Below are positions 25,750 through 35,876 of a stretch of DNA of 64,000 nucleotides, piece after piece. This DNA comes from Alicycliphilus denitrificans_A (lineage in GTDB: Bacteria > Pseudomonadota > Gammaproteobacteria > Burkholderiales > Burkholderiaceae_C). Each line of letters begins with the position of its first letter. Position 1 is the stretch's first letter. A model generated the notes under the pieces. That model made no database searches. It was not told the DNA's origin and saw only the letters and a program-made list of their open reading frames with translations. The stretch is from the NCBI RefSeq assembly GCF_044792555.1, contig NZ_CP126238.1:3286001-3350000 (forward strand). The letters are read 5' to 3'. Made by a program: the position numbers and the translations under genes.

Positions 25750-26649
25750 TTACCCGCGCGGATGGTGCTGCGCATGCAGCTGCTTCAGGCGCTCGCGCGC
25801 CACATGGGTATAGATGGTGGTGGTGGAAATATCCGCATGGCCCAGCAGCAGCTGCACCACGCGCAGGTCCGCGCCGTGGTTCAGCAAATGCGTGGCAAAC
25901 GCATGGCGCAGCGTGTGCGGCGACAGCGGCGCGGTGATGCCGGCGATCCGCGCGCATTTCTTCACGATGACCCAGAACATCACGCGCGACATGGCGCTGC
26001 CGCGCTGGGTCACGAACAGGTCATCGGTCTGCTGGCCGGCGAGGATGGCGCCGCGGCCCTCGGCCAGGTAGCGCTCCAGCCAGCGCCGCGCCTCCTCGCC
26101 GAAGGGCACGAGCCGCTCCTTGCCGCCCTTGCCCATGATGCGCAAGACCCCCTCGGCTAGGCCCAGGTGGAAGGTCTTGAGCGTGACCAGTTCGCTCACG
26201 CGCAGGCCGCTGGCATACATCAGCTCCAGCATGGTGCGGTCGCGCAGGCCCAGCGGCATGGCCGTGTCGGGGGCGTGCAGCAGCGCCTCGACCTGCGCCT
26301 GCGTGAGTGTCCCCGGCACGCGCAGCGGCTGGCGCGCGGCCAGCAGGCGCACCGTAGGGTCCTGCACGATGCGCCGCTCGCGCAGCGCCCAGTGGAAGTA
26401 GCGGCGCAGCACCGTCAGGCGCCGGTTGGCGGTGGTGACCCGCGTCTGGGCATGGCGCGCGGCGAAGTAGCCCTGCAGGTGGTGCTCGGCCGTGGCGTCC
26501 AGGGCCAGCGGCGGCGCCTGCGCGCCCAGCCACTGGGCGTACAGCGTCAGGTCGCGCCGGTAGGCGGACAAGGTGTTGCGCGACAGGCCGTCCTCCAGCC
26601 ACAGGGCGTCTAGAAACAAGTCGATGGCGTTCTGGCTTTCGGGCAACAT
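25750..26649 (-). CDS. xerD: site-specific tyrosine recombinase XerD
   Basis: A 299-residue tyrosine recombinase that with XerC resolves chromosome dimers at dif. The N-terminal SAM-like domain (LFLDALWLEDGLSRNTLSAYRRDL) precedes the catalytic domain with Arg in YASGLRVSELV, Lys in GKGGKERLVPFG, His-x2-Arg in SPHTLRHAFATHLLNHGADLR, His in LLGHADIST and nucleophile Tyr in IYTHVARERL. The length is that of E. coli XerD (298). The start is ATG at 26649 (MLPESQ); a TTG two codons upstream is less likely. It is convergent with the EAL-HDOD pair, 11 bases away. Confidence 0.95.
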   Translation of the reverse strand: MLPESQNAIDLFLDALWLEDGLSRNTLSAYRRDLTLYAQWLGAQAPPLALDATAEHHLQGYFAARHAQTRVTTANRRLTVLRRYFHWALRERRIVQDPTVRLLAARQPLRVPGTLTQAQVEALLHAPDTAMPLGLRDRTMLELMYASGLRVSELVTLKTFHLGLAEGVLRIMGKGGKERLVPFGEEARRWLERYLAEGRGAILAGQQTDDLFVTQRGSAMSRVMFWVIVKKCARIAGITAPLSPHTLRHAFATHLLNHGADLRVVQLLLGHADISTTTIYTHVARERLKQLHAQHHPRG

Positions 26650-26737
26650 GCTCAAAAAATGGTTTTTGCGCGATTGTGCAAGCGTTCGTCACGCCCGATG
26701 ACGCCCAACCGATCAAAGCCGCGCTAGGCGCTGCGCT

Positions 26738-27655
26738 ATGCTGCGCGCCGTGAATTACGCGCAGCTCCTTTTCCCCGACTTCTCCCTGATCCTGTGCGGC
26801 TACCTGATCTGCCGCTACACGCCACTGAACCGCAGCGTCTGGCAACCGGTGGAGAGCCTGGTGTACTACCTGCTGTTTCCGGTGCTGCTGTTCCAGTCCA
26901 TCGTCAAGAGCCCCATCGACATCGGCGAGGCCGCCGGCCTGATCGCCGCCGGCGTGGGCACCGGCCTGTGCGGCGTGGCCCTGGCCTACAGCCTGCCGCA
27001 CCTGCCCTGGCTGGGCCGGCACATCGACCGGCGCGACCACGCGGCCGCGGCCCAGGTGGCATTTCGCTTCAACTCCTTCATCGTGCTGGCCCTGGCCGAG
27101 CGCCTGGCCGGCACCCAGGGCCTGCTGATGGTGGCCGTGCTCATCGGCGTATGCGTGCCGATGTTCAACGTGGCGGCCGTCTGGCCCATGGCGCGCGGCG
27201 GGCAGCGGGGTTTTCTGGGCGAGCTGCTGCGCAACCCGCTGATCATCGCCACGGCCACGGGGCTGGCCGCCAACCTGCTGGGCCTGCGCATACCGCCATG
27301 GCTGGAGCCCTCGGTGAGCCGCATCGGCGCCGCCTCGCTGGCCCTGGGGCTGATGGCGGCCGGCGCCGGCATGCAGTTCGGCCTGCTCACGCGCAGCAAG
27401 CTGCTGTCGGTGTCGGTGCTAGCCATACGCCACCTGGTGCAGCCGCTCATCGCCTGGGGGTTTGCACACCTGCTGCGGCTCGATGCCACGCAGACCACGG
27501 TACTGATGGCGTTTTGCGCCGTGTCCACGGCCTCCAGCTGCTATGTGCTGGCGGCGCGCATGGGCTACAACGGCGCCTATGTGGCGGGGCTGGTCACGCT
27601 GTCCACAGTGCTGGGCGTGGTGAGCCTACCGTTTGCGCTCGGCCTGTTGCGTTAA
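26738..27655 (+). CDS. AEC family transporter (auxin efflux carrier type)
   Basis: A 305-residue inner membrane protein of the AEC family, with about ten hydrophobic segments in two sets of five. LSLILCGYLICRYTPL, LVYYLLFPVLLFQSIVKSPID and NPLIIATATGLAANLLGLRIPPW are typical of each half, as is the C-terminal TASSCYVLAARMGYNGAYVAGLV. Bacterial members carry organic anions such as malonate; the substrate here is unknown. ATG at 26738 is used; a GTG at 26750 (MNYAQLLF) is a good alternative, as TATGCT stands 8 bases before it and would make a leaderless mRNA. Transcribed away from xerD. Confidence 0.88.
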   Translation: MLRAVNYAQLLFPDFSLILCGYLICRYTPLNRSVWQPVESLVYYLLFPVLLFQSIVKSPIDIGEAAGLIAAGVGTGLCGVALAYSLPHLPWLGRHIDRRDHAAAAQVAFRFNSFIVLALAERLAGTQGLLMVAVLIGVCVPMFNVAAVWPMARGGQRGFLGELLRNPLIIATATGLAANLLGLRIPPWLEPSVSRIGAASLALGLMAAGAGMQFGLLTRSKLLSVSVLAIRHLVQPLIAWGFAHLLRLDATQTTVLMAFCAVSTASSCYVLAARMGYNGAYVAGLVTLSTVLGVVSLPFALGLLR

Positions 27656-27658
27656 CAC

Positions 27659-27700
27659 TATTTTGTTGATAGCTATCAACGCTCTATCCGAGCGCGATTC
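27659..27700 (+). repeat. degenerate dispersed repeat copy after the AEC gene
   Basis: TATTTTGTTGATAGCTATCAACGCTC-type sequence followed by ATCC and GAGCGCG. The layout (CTAT, spacer, GATAGCT, CGCT-loop-AGCG) follows the repeat family, with several changes. It fills the convergent gap between the AEC gene and queG and could act as terminator for both. Confidence 0.4.
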
Positions 27701-27712
27701 AGCCTGTTTTAT

Positions 27713-28807
27713 CTAAATTCCTTGGGTCAATGCCCAGGCCACATGCTCACGCACCAGGGGGCTCGGGTCTTCGGCGCGCGCGGCCAGCGCGGCCCGCAGG
27801 GCCAGCTGCTCGCCAGCATCCGCCGTGGCGCGCAGCGCATTGCCCAGCGCCACGGCGATGTTGCGCAGCCAGCGCTCATGCCCTATACGGCGTATCGGCC
27901 CGCCCTCGGTCAGGCGCAGGAAGGTGGGCTCGTCCCAGGCGAACAGCTGCACCAGTGACTGGCCCACCAGGCCCGCACGCGCATCGAAGTCGGGCAGGCT
28001 GCTGGCGTGGGCATATTTGTTCCAGGGGCAGACGAGCTGGCAGTCGTCGCAGCCGTAGATGCGGTTGCCCATGAGCGGGCGCAGCTCCAGGGGAATCGGC
28101 CCGGCATGCTCTATGGTCAGGTAGGAGATGCAGCGGCGCGCGTCCACGCGGTGCGGCGCGACGATGGCCTGGGTGGGGCAGACGTCCATGCAGGCCTGGC
28201 AGCTGCCGCAGTGCGCGGTGACGGGCGCCGTGGGTTCCAGCGCCATGTCCAGGTAAATCTCACCCAGGAAGAACATCGAGCCCGCCTCGCGCGAGAGCAC
28301 CAGCGTGTGCTTGCCGCGCCAGCCCTGGCCGCTGCGGCGCGCCAGCTCCGCCTCCAGCACGGGCGCCGAGTCGGTGAACACGCGGTGGCCGAAGGGGCCC
28401 ACGGCCTCGGCGATGCGCTCACTCAACTTTTGCAGGCGCGCGCGCAGCACCTTGTGGTAGTCGCGTCCCCGGGCATAGACGGAGACGATGGCCTCGGTGG
28501 GACGGGCCAGACGGTCGAATTCGATGGCCTGCCAGCCCCCGGGCGTGTCCATGGGCGTATCGCGCGGCAGGTAGTCCATGCGCGCGGTGATCACGCTCAC
28601 CGTGCCCGGCACCAGCTCGGCCGGGCGCGCACGCTTGAGGCCGTGCGCCTGCATGTAATGCATCTCGCCATGGAAACCTTCGGCCAGCCATTGCATCAAC
28701 CCCTGCTCGGCGGCGGACAGGTCCACACCGGCCACGCCGATTTGGGAAAATCCCAGTTCGCGCGCCCAGCCCTGAATTTGAGGAATAAGTTGACTGCTGC
28801 CGATCAT
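27713..28807 (-). CDS. queG: epoxyqueuosine reductase QueG
   Basis: A 364-residue cobalamin- and FeS-dependent enzyme that makes queuosine from epoxyqueuosine, the last step of this wobble-base modification. The N-terminal part binds cobalamin; two 4Fe-4S motifs appear as CGSCQACMDVCPTQAI near residue 200 and CDDCQLVCPWNKYA near residue 250. The C-terminal HEAT-like repeats (LGNALRATADAGEQLALRAAL, SPLVREHVAWAL) are normal. The start ATG at 28807 (MIGSSQLIP) overlaps the tsaE start region on the other strand by 18 bases. Confidence 0.94.
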   Translation of the reverse strand: MIGSSQLIPQIQGWARELGFSQIGVAGVDLSAAEQGLMQWLAEGFHGEMHYMQAHGLKRARPAELVPGTVSVITARMDYLPRDTPMDTPGGWQAIEFDRLARPTEAIVSVYARGRDYHKVLRARLQKLSERIAEAVGPFGHRVFTDSAPVLEAELARRSGQGWRGKHTLVLSREAGSMFFLGEIYLDMALEPTAPVTAHCGSCQACMDVCPTQAIVAPHRVDARRCISYLTIEHAGPIPLELRPLMGNRIYGCDDCQLVCPWNKYAHASSLPDFDARAGLVGQSLVQLFAWDEPTFLRLTEGGPIRRIGHERWLRNIAVALGNALRATADAGEQLALRAALAARAEDPSPLVREHVAWALTQGI

Positions 28808-29299
28808 CACCACCCGATTGTAGAAACGCCGCACCGCCTGTCACTGCACTGGCAGGGCGAGGACGATACGGCGCGCTTTGCCGCGCGCCTGGCCGCGCAG
28901 CCGGGACTGGCCAATGCCTTCATCGCCCTGCATGGCGACCTGGGCGCGGGCAAGACCACGCTGGTGCGCCACCTGCTGCGCGCCCTGGGCGTGGCCGGGC
29001 GCATCAAGAGCCCGACCTACGCCGTGGTCGAGCCGCACCAGGCGCCGGGCCTGGCCATCTGGCATTTCGACTTCTACCGCTTCCATGACCCGCGCGAATG
29101 GGAGGACGCGGGCTTTCGCGACATCTTCGCCGGCCCCGGCCTGAAGCTGGCCGAATGGCCAAACAACGCAGCAGGCCTTACCCCACCAGCGGATATTGCT
29201 ATTTACATTGAAGCAGAGGATGATCAGGCCCGGCATGTGACACTGCAGGCGCATACGCCGCCAGGCTGCGCCATCCTGCAAGGACTCGACCACCCATGA
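28790..29299 (+). CDS. tsaE: tRNA threonylcarbamoyladenosine biosynthesis ATPase TsaE
   Basis: A 169-residue ATPase that assists TsaD/TsaB in forming t6A at position 37 of ANN-decoding tRNAs. Walker A is GDLGAGKTT (49-57); SPTYAVVE and FDFYRFHDPREWEDAGFRD are family hallmarks, as is LAEWPNNA. No ATG is available; TTG at 28790 is chosen because GAGGAA stands 5 bases before it and gives a normal length. This places 18 bases of the gene over the 5' end of divergent queG. Codons about 136-142 come from a dispersed repeat copy. amiC overlaps its stop by four bases. Confidence 0.9.
   Translation: MTAADHHHPIVETPHRLSLHWQGEDDTARFAARLAAQPGLANAFIALHGDLGAGKTTLVRHLLRALGVAGRIKSPTYAVVEPHQAPGLAIWHFDFYRFHDPREWEDAGFRDIFAGPGLKLAEWPNNAAGLTPPADIAIYIEAEDDQARHVTLQAHTPPGCAILQGLDHP
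29198..29215 (+). repeat. partial dispersed repeat copy in tsaE
   Basis: GCTAT-N7-GAAGCA, the same spacing and ends as the copy in coaBC, in an AT-rich pocket of the otherwise GC-rich gene. The GCGCTT part of the repeat is missing, so this could be chance. Confidence 0.3.
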
Positions 29300-30690
29300 G
29301 CGCTGTGCCTTCCCCCCACCCGCACCACACCCGGCGCCGGATGCTGCAGGCAGGCAGCCTGGTGCTGCTGCTGGGCGCGCAGCAGATCGCGCGCGGCGCC
29401 GCCATCGTCGCCGTGCGTGTCTGGCCCGCGGCCGACTATTCGCGCGTGACCATAGAGTCCGACCGCCAGCTCGTCACCAAACAGACCTTCGTGCCCACGC
29501 CGCCACGCCTGGCGGTGGACATCGAGGGCATAGACCTGGACCCCTCGCTGCGCGAATTGGTGGCCAAGGTGCAGCCCGACGACCCCAACATCGCCGGCAT
29601 CCGCGTGGGCCAGAACGCCCCCGGCGTGGTGCGCCTGGTGGTGGACCTGAAGCAGGCGGCAAGGCCCCAGGTGTTCAGCCTGCTGCCAGTGGCCGCCTAC
29701 CAGCATCGCCTGGTGTTCGACCTCTACCCCGCCGCCCCAGCCGATCCGCTGGAGGCCCTGATTGCCGAGCGCCTGCGCGATGCCAACGCGCCCACGCCCG
29801 CGCCGCCGCCCGCACCGGAGACCGCCAGGGCGCCCACCACCGCCGACCCGCTGGGGGATTTGATTGCACAGCGCAGCCAAAAACCCGAATCCCCCCCCCC
29901 GGCTGCGCCGCCCCAGCCACGCAACGCCACGCCCGCACGCGCACCCACCAGCGTGGCGCGCGCCACAGACCGCCTGATCATCATCGCCCTCGATCCCGGC
30001 CATGGCGGCGAAGACCCGGGCGCCATAGGCCCCGGCGGCACACGCGAGAAGGACGTGGTGCTGAAGGTGGCGCGCCAGCTGCGTGACCGCATCAACGCCT
30101 CCCAGGTGGGCGGCAACCCCATGCGCGCCTTTCTCACGCGCGATGGCGACTACTTCGTGCCCCTGGGCACGCGCGTGGAGAAGGCCAGGCGCGTGCAGGC
30201 CGACCTGTTCGTCTCCATCCATGCCGACGCCTTCACCAACCCCGATGCACGCGGCGCCAGCGTGTTTGCGCTGAGCCAAGGCGGCGCCTCCAGCTCGGCC
30301 GCACGCTGGCTCGCCAACAAGGAGAACGAGGCCGACCTGATCGGCGGCGTGAACGTGGGTGGCCAGGACCGCCATGTGCAGCGCGCCCTGCTGGACATGA
30401 GCACCACGGCGCAGATCAACGACAGCCTGAAGCTGGGCAGCGTGCTGCTGGGCGAGATCAAAGGCATGGCCAGGCTGCACAAGCCGCGCGTGGAGCAGGC
30501 CGGCTTTGCGGTGCTGAAGGCCCCCGACATTCCCAGCGTGCTGGTGGAGACGGCCTTCATCAGCAACCCCGAGGAAGAGGCCAAGCTGCGCTCGGCCGCC
30601 TACCAGGAGCAGCTGGCCGACGCGCTGATGCGCGGCATCCTGCGCTACTTCGCCAAGAACCCGCCGCTGGCACGCAGCCGGTCGGTGTAA
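29296..30690 (+). CDS. amiC: N-acetylmuramoyl-L-alanine amidase, AmiC type
   Basis: A 464-residue periplasmic amidase that cleaves the stem peptide from peptidoglycan to separate daughter cells. The N-terminus is a probable Tat signal (TRRRMLQAGSLVLLLGAQ), as known for AmiC. The AMIN domain (about 35-145) targets septal wall; a Pro/Ala-rich linker (about 150-220) leads to the zinc amidase_3 domain with DPGHGGEDPG near residue 233, the zinc Glu region and SIHADAF near residue 312, and LVETAFISNPEEE near 415. tsaE-amiC is a conserved pair, coupled here by ATGA; mutL, often next, lies 9 kb away. Confidence 0.94.
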   Translation: MSAVPSPHPHHTRRRMLQAGSLVLLLGAQQIARGAAIVAVRVWPAADYSRVTIESDRQLVTKQTFVPTPPRLAVDIEGIDLDPSLRELVAKVQPDDPNIAGIRVGQNAPGVVRLVVDLKQAARPQVFSLLPVAAYQHRLVFDLYPAAPADPLEALIAERLRDANAPTPAPPPAPETARAPTTADPLGDLIAQRSQKPESPPPAAPPQPRNATPARAPTSVARATDRLIIIALDPGHGGEDPGAIGPGGTREKDVVLKVARQLRDRINASQVGGNPMRAFLTRDGDYFVPLGTRVEKARRVQADLFVSIHADAFTNPDARGASVFALSQGGASSSAARWLANKENEADLIGGVNVGGQDRHVQRALLDMSTTAQINDSLKLGSVLLGEIKGMARLHKPRVEQAGFAVLKAPDIPSVLVETAFISNPEEEAKLRSAAYQEQLADALMRGILRYFAKNPPLARSRSV

Positions 30691-30751
30691 TGGGGGTTGG
30701 GCGCGCCGCGGGTTAACCCAGGCCTTATAAGATTTATTGCATATCAAATAT

Positions 30752-30779
30752 TGAGGCCCCAGAATGTTCCGGGGCCTCA
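30752..30779. promoter_or_regulatory. stem-loop and AT-rich leader upstream of xdhA
   Basis: TGAGGCCCC and GGGGCCTCA form a 9-bp stem around a 10-base loop. No T-run follows on the plus strand. It lies between amiC and xdhA, directly after an AT-rich stretch (30726-30751) with TATAAG and an ATTTA...CAAAT partial dyad that might be the xdh promoter and a LysR site. It may end amiC transcripts or shape the xdh leader. Confidence 0.4.
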
Positions 30780-30847
30780 CCTCGGTGCACCATAGATGCA
30801 ACGACGGCGCCCCGCCAGCCCGCCCCATTGCACATATGGATTGCCCC

Positions 30848-32421
<1,574 letters not shown>

Positions 32422-32425
<4 letters not shown>

Positions 32426-34851
32426 ACAAGCCCGTTGCCAGCGAACTGCTGCAGCGCCCGGCCGCCTTCGCCCCTTACCAGGACAACCAGCAGCTGCGCC
32501 TGGACGCCGCTGCCGAGGCTGGCGCCCACCAGGCGGGCGCACGCGTGGGCATCAGCCAGGCGCATGAATCGGCCAGCCTGCATGTGACGGGTGCCGCCAC
32601 CTATACCGACGACATTCCCGAACTCGCGGGCACGCTGCACTGCGCGCTGGGCCTGGCCCCGGTGGCCGCGGGCCGCCTGCTGTCGATAGACCTGGACGCC
32701 CTGCGCGCCCAGCCCGGCGTGGTGCATGTGTTCACCGCCGCCGATATTCCCGGCAGCAACGACTGGGGCTCCATCGTGCACGACGACCCCATCCTGTGCA
32801 TGGGCGAGATCCGCTACCTGGGTCAGCCGGTGTTTGCCGTGGTGGCCGAGACCCGGGCCCAGGCCCTGCGCGCCGCCGCCCTCGCCAAGAAGGTGGTGCG
32901 GGTCGAGGCGGCGGCGCCCGTGCTCACGCCGCAGGAGGCGCATGCGCGCGGCCAGTACGTGGTGCCGCCCATGCATTTGACGCGCAGCGAGAGCGGCCTG
33001 GATGAGGCCGGCATACGCGCGCGCATCGCCGCCGCGCCACACCGGCTGCAGGGCCAGCTCGACGTGGGCGGGCAGGAGCAGTTCTACCTGGAGGGCCAGA
33101 TCAGCTACGCCATCCCGCGCGAAGGCAATGCCATGCATGTCTACTGCTCGACCCAGCACCCCAGCGAGATGCAGCACCTGGTGGCGCATGCGCTGGGCGT
33201 GCAGGCGCATGCGGTGCAGGTGGAATGCCGGCGCATGGGCGGTGGCTTTGGCGGCAAGGAGTCGCAGTCGGCGCTGTTCGCCTGCATGGCCAGCGTGGCG
33301 GCGCGGCGCCTGGCGCGCCCGGTGAAGCTGCGCCTGGACCGCGACGACGACTTCATGATCACCGGCCGGCGCCACTGCTTCTGGTACGAGTACGACGTGG
33401 GCTACGACGACGCCGGCCGCATCCTGGGCGCCGCCATCATCATGGTCTCGCGCGCGGGCCATTCGGCCGACCTGTCGGCCCCGGTGATGACGCGCGCGCT
33501 GTGCCACTTCGACAACGCCTACTGGCTGCCCGAGGTGGCCATGCACGGCTACTGCGGCAAGACGAATACGCAGAGCAACACCGCGTTCCGCGGCTTTGGC
33601 GGGCCGCAGGGCGCGATCGCCATCGAGTACATCCTCGACAGCATTGCGCACGATCTGGGCCAGGATCCGCTGGCCGTGCGCCGCGCCAACTTCTACGGCA
33701 AGAGCGAGCGCAACGTCACGCCCTACCTGCAGACGGTGCGCGACAACGTGATCCACGAACTGGTGGACCAGCTGGAGGAGCAGAGCGGCTACCAGGCGCG
33801 CCGCGCCGCCGTGGCCGCGTTCAACGCGCAAAGCCCGGTGCTCAAGCGCGGCCTGGCGCTCACGCCGGTGAAGTTCGGCATCAGCTTCAACGTCAAGCAT
33901 TTCAACCAGGCGGGTGCGCTGGTGCATGTCTACACCGACGGCTCCATCCTCGTGAACCACGGCGGCACCGAGATGGGCCAGGGCCTGAACACCAAGGTGG
34001 CCCAGGTGGTGGCGCACGAGCTGGGCGTGGGCTTCGAGCGCGTGCGCGTCACGGCCACCGATACAGCCAAGGTGGCCAACACCTCGGCCACCGCCGCCTC
34101 CACGGGCACGGACCTGAACGGCAAGGCCGCGCAGGATGCCGCACGCCGGATCCGCGAACGCCTGGCGGCCTGCGCCGCCGCGCGCCACGGCGGCAGCAGC
34201 GGGGAGGTGCGCTTTGCCAACGACCGCGTCGAAGTGAACGGCCAGACGCTCGCGTTCGAGGCCCTGGTGGGCCAGGCCTACCTGGACCGCGTGCAGCTGT
34301 GGTCCGACGGCTTCTACGCCACGCCCGGCCTGTCCTGGGACAAGGACAGGATGCAGGGCAACCCGTTCTACTATTTCGCCTACGGCGCCGCCGTGAGCGA
34401 GGTGGTCATCGACACCCTGACCGGCGAATACAAGCTGCTGCGCGCCAACGTGCTGCACGACGTGGGACGCTCGCTGAACCCGGCCGTGGACATAGGCCAG
34501 GTCGAAGGCGCCTTCATCCAGGGCATGGGCTGGCTGACCATGGAGGAGCTGGTCTGGCACCCCCAGACCGGCCTGCTGATGACGCACGCGCCCAGCACCT
34601 ACAAGATTCCCACGGCCAACGACTGCCCGCCGGAATTCAACGTGCAGCTGTTCCAGGGCGCGAATGTCGAGGACTCCATTCACCGCAGCAAGGCCGTGGG
34701 CGAGCCGCCGCTGCTGCTGCCGTTCTCGGTGTTCTTTGCCATTCGTGACGCCGTGGCCGCCGCCGGCGGGCACCGCACACCGCCGCCCCTGCAGGCGCCC
34801 GCGACCAGCGAGGCGATCCTGCGCGCCATCGCGGCCGTGCAAGCCGCCTGA
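32422..34851 (+). CDS. xdhB: xanthine dehydrogenase large subunit (molybdopterin)
   Basis: An 809-residue catalytic subunit that hydroxylates hypoxanthine to xanthine and xanthine to urate at a Mo-pterin centre. Motifs: VTGAATYTDDIPE (53-65), GGGFGGKESQ near residue 274, FRGFGGPQGAIAIEY near residue 391, GTEMGQGLNTK near residue 515, and the base-catalyst Glu in VGEPPLLLPFSVF near residue 760. A good AGGAGA ribosome site precedes ATG at 32422. The sulfuration chaperone XdhC, usually the third gene, is not here; a LysR gene follows instead, 3 bases on. Confidence 0.95.
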
Positions 34852-34854
34852 GCC

Positions 34855-35844
34855 ATGCCTGCGCACGGCCCTTCAACGCCCCCACCCGGGGTGCCCGGCG
34901 AACGCCATCTGTTCGACCGCATCGACCTGCACCTGATACGCGTGCTGCACCAGGTGCTGACCGAGCGCAGCGTCTCGCGCGCGGCGCTGCGCTTGGGCAT
35001 GCACCAGCCGGCCGTGTCCAGCGCGCTCAAGCGCCTGCGCGAGCTTGCGGGGGACCCGCTGCTGGTGAGAAACGGCGCGCACATGGTGCCCACCGAGGCC
35101 GGGCAGCGCATGCTGGAGCCGGCAGCCAACGTGCTGCGCGCGGCCGAGACGCTGTTCACCGAGGCGCGCAGCTTTGACGCACGCACCAGCTGCCAGACCT
35201 TCCGCATCGCGGCCAGCGACTACCTGGATCCGCTGTTCCTGCCACGCCTGGTGGCCGACATACAGCGCCAGGCACCGCTGGCCAAGGTCGAGATCCATGC
35301 GCTCACGCGCGAAGGCGACTACCGCGCGCAGCTGGCCCTGGGCGAGATCGACCTGGTCATAGGCAACTGGCTGCAGCCGCCCGACGAGCTGCACCTGGCA
35401 CGCCTGTTCAGCGACGAGGTGGTGTCGCTCGTCAGCCGCCATCACCCGGCCGTGCGCCGTGGCTGGGACGAGGCCGCCTGGCTCTCTGCCGAGCACATTG
35501 CGCCTATGCCCACGCACGCCGGCGCGCGCGGCATCATCGACCAGATGCTCGACGGCCTGGGGCTGCAGCGCCATATCGCCGTGCGCAGCGCCTATTTCAG
35601 CCTGATACCGGAGATGGTGGCCGGCACCCGGCTGGTGCTGACCACGGGGCGCCGCTACTGCGAGCGCGTGGCCAGCCGCCTGCCCCTGGTGATGCTGCCC
35701 TGCCCCGTCGCCATGCCGCCGCTGCTGTACTACCAGCTATGGCATGCGCGCAGCCAGCATTCCAGCAGCGCGCGCTGGCTGCGCGAGCGCACGCGCGAGG
35801 CCATAGCGGCCCTGCAGGCCGAGCCCCCGCCCCAGCATCCCTGA
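34855..35844 (+). CDS. LysR family transcriptional regulator
   Basis: A 329-residue regulator with an N-terminal winged helix-turn-helix (DLHLIRVLHQVLTERSVSRA, then RLGMHQPAVSSALKRLRELAGDPLLVR, residues 23-70) and a periplasmic-binding-like effector domain from about 115. The last gene of a coupled xdhA-xdhB-lysR run, it starts 3 bases after the xdhB stop in the same direction, which is unusual for LysR genes, most of which are divergent from their targets. It probably controls this purine cluster in response to a purine or urate. That is inferred from position. Confidence 0.88.
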   Translation: MPAHGPSTPPPGVPGERHLFDRIDLHLIRVLHQVLTERSVSRAALRLGMHQPAVSSALKRLRELAGDPLLVRNGAHMVPTEAGQRMLEPAANVLRAAETLFTEARSFDARTSCQTFRIAASDYLDPLFLPRLVADIQRQAPLAKVEIHALTREGDYRAQLALGEIDLVIGNWLQPPDELHLARLFSDEVVSLVSRHHPAVRRGWDEAAWLSAEHIAPMPTHAGARGIIDQMLDGLGLQRHIAVRSAYFSLIPEMVAGTRLVLTTGRRYCERVASRLPLVMLPCPVAMPPLLYYQLWHARSQHSSSARWLRERTREAIAALQAEPPPQHP

Positions 35845-35876
35845 CCCCAGCCGCAACAAGCAAGGAGACAAGCACC

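Noticed and set aside
25750..26649. tyrosine recombinase as integrase of a mobile island
   Set aside because: Length and motifs are those of housekeeping XerD; no attachment repeats, tRNA or cargo genes lie nearby.
30752..30779. rho-independent terminator of amiC
   Set aside because: The stem is good but no T-run follows on either strand, so it was listed only as a structural element.
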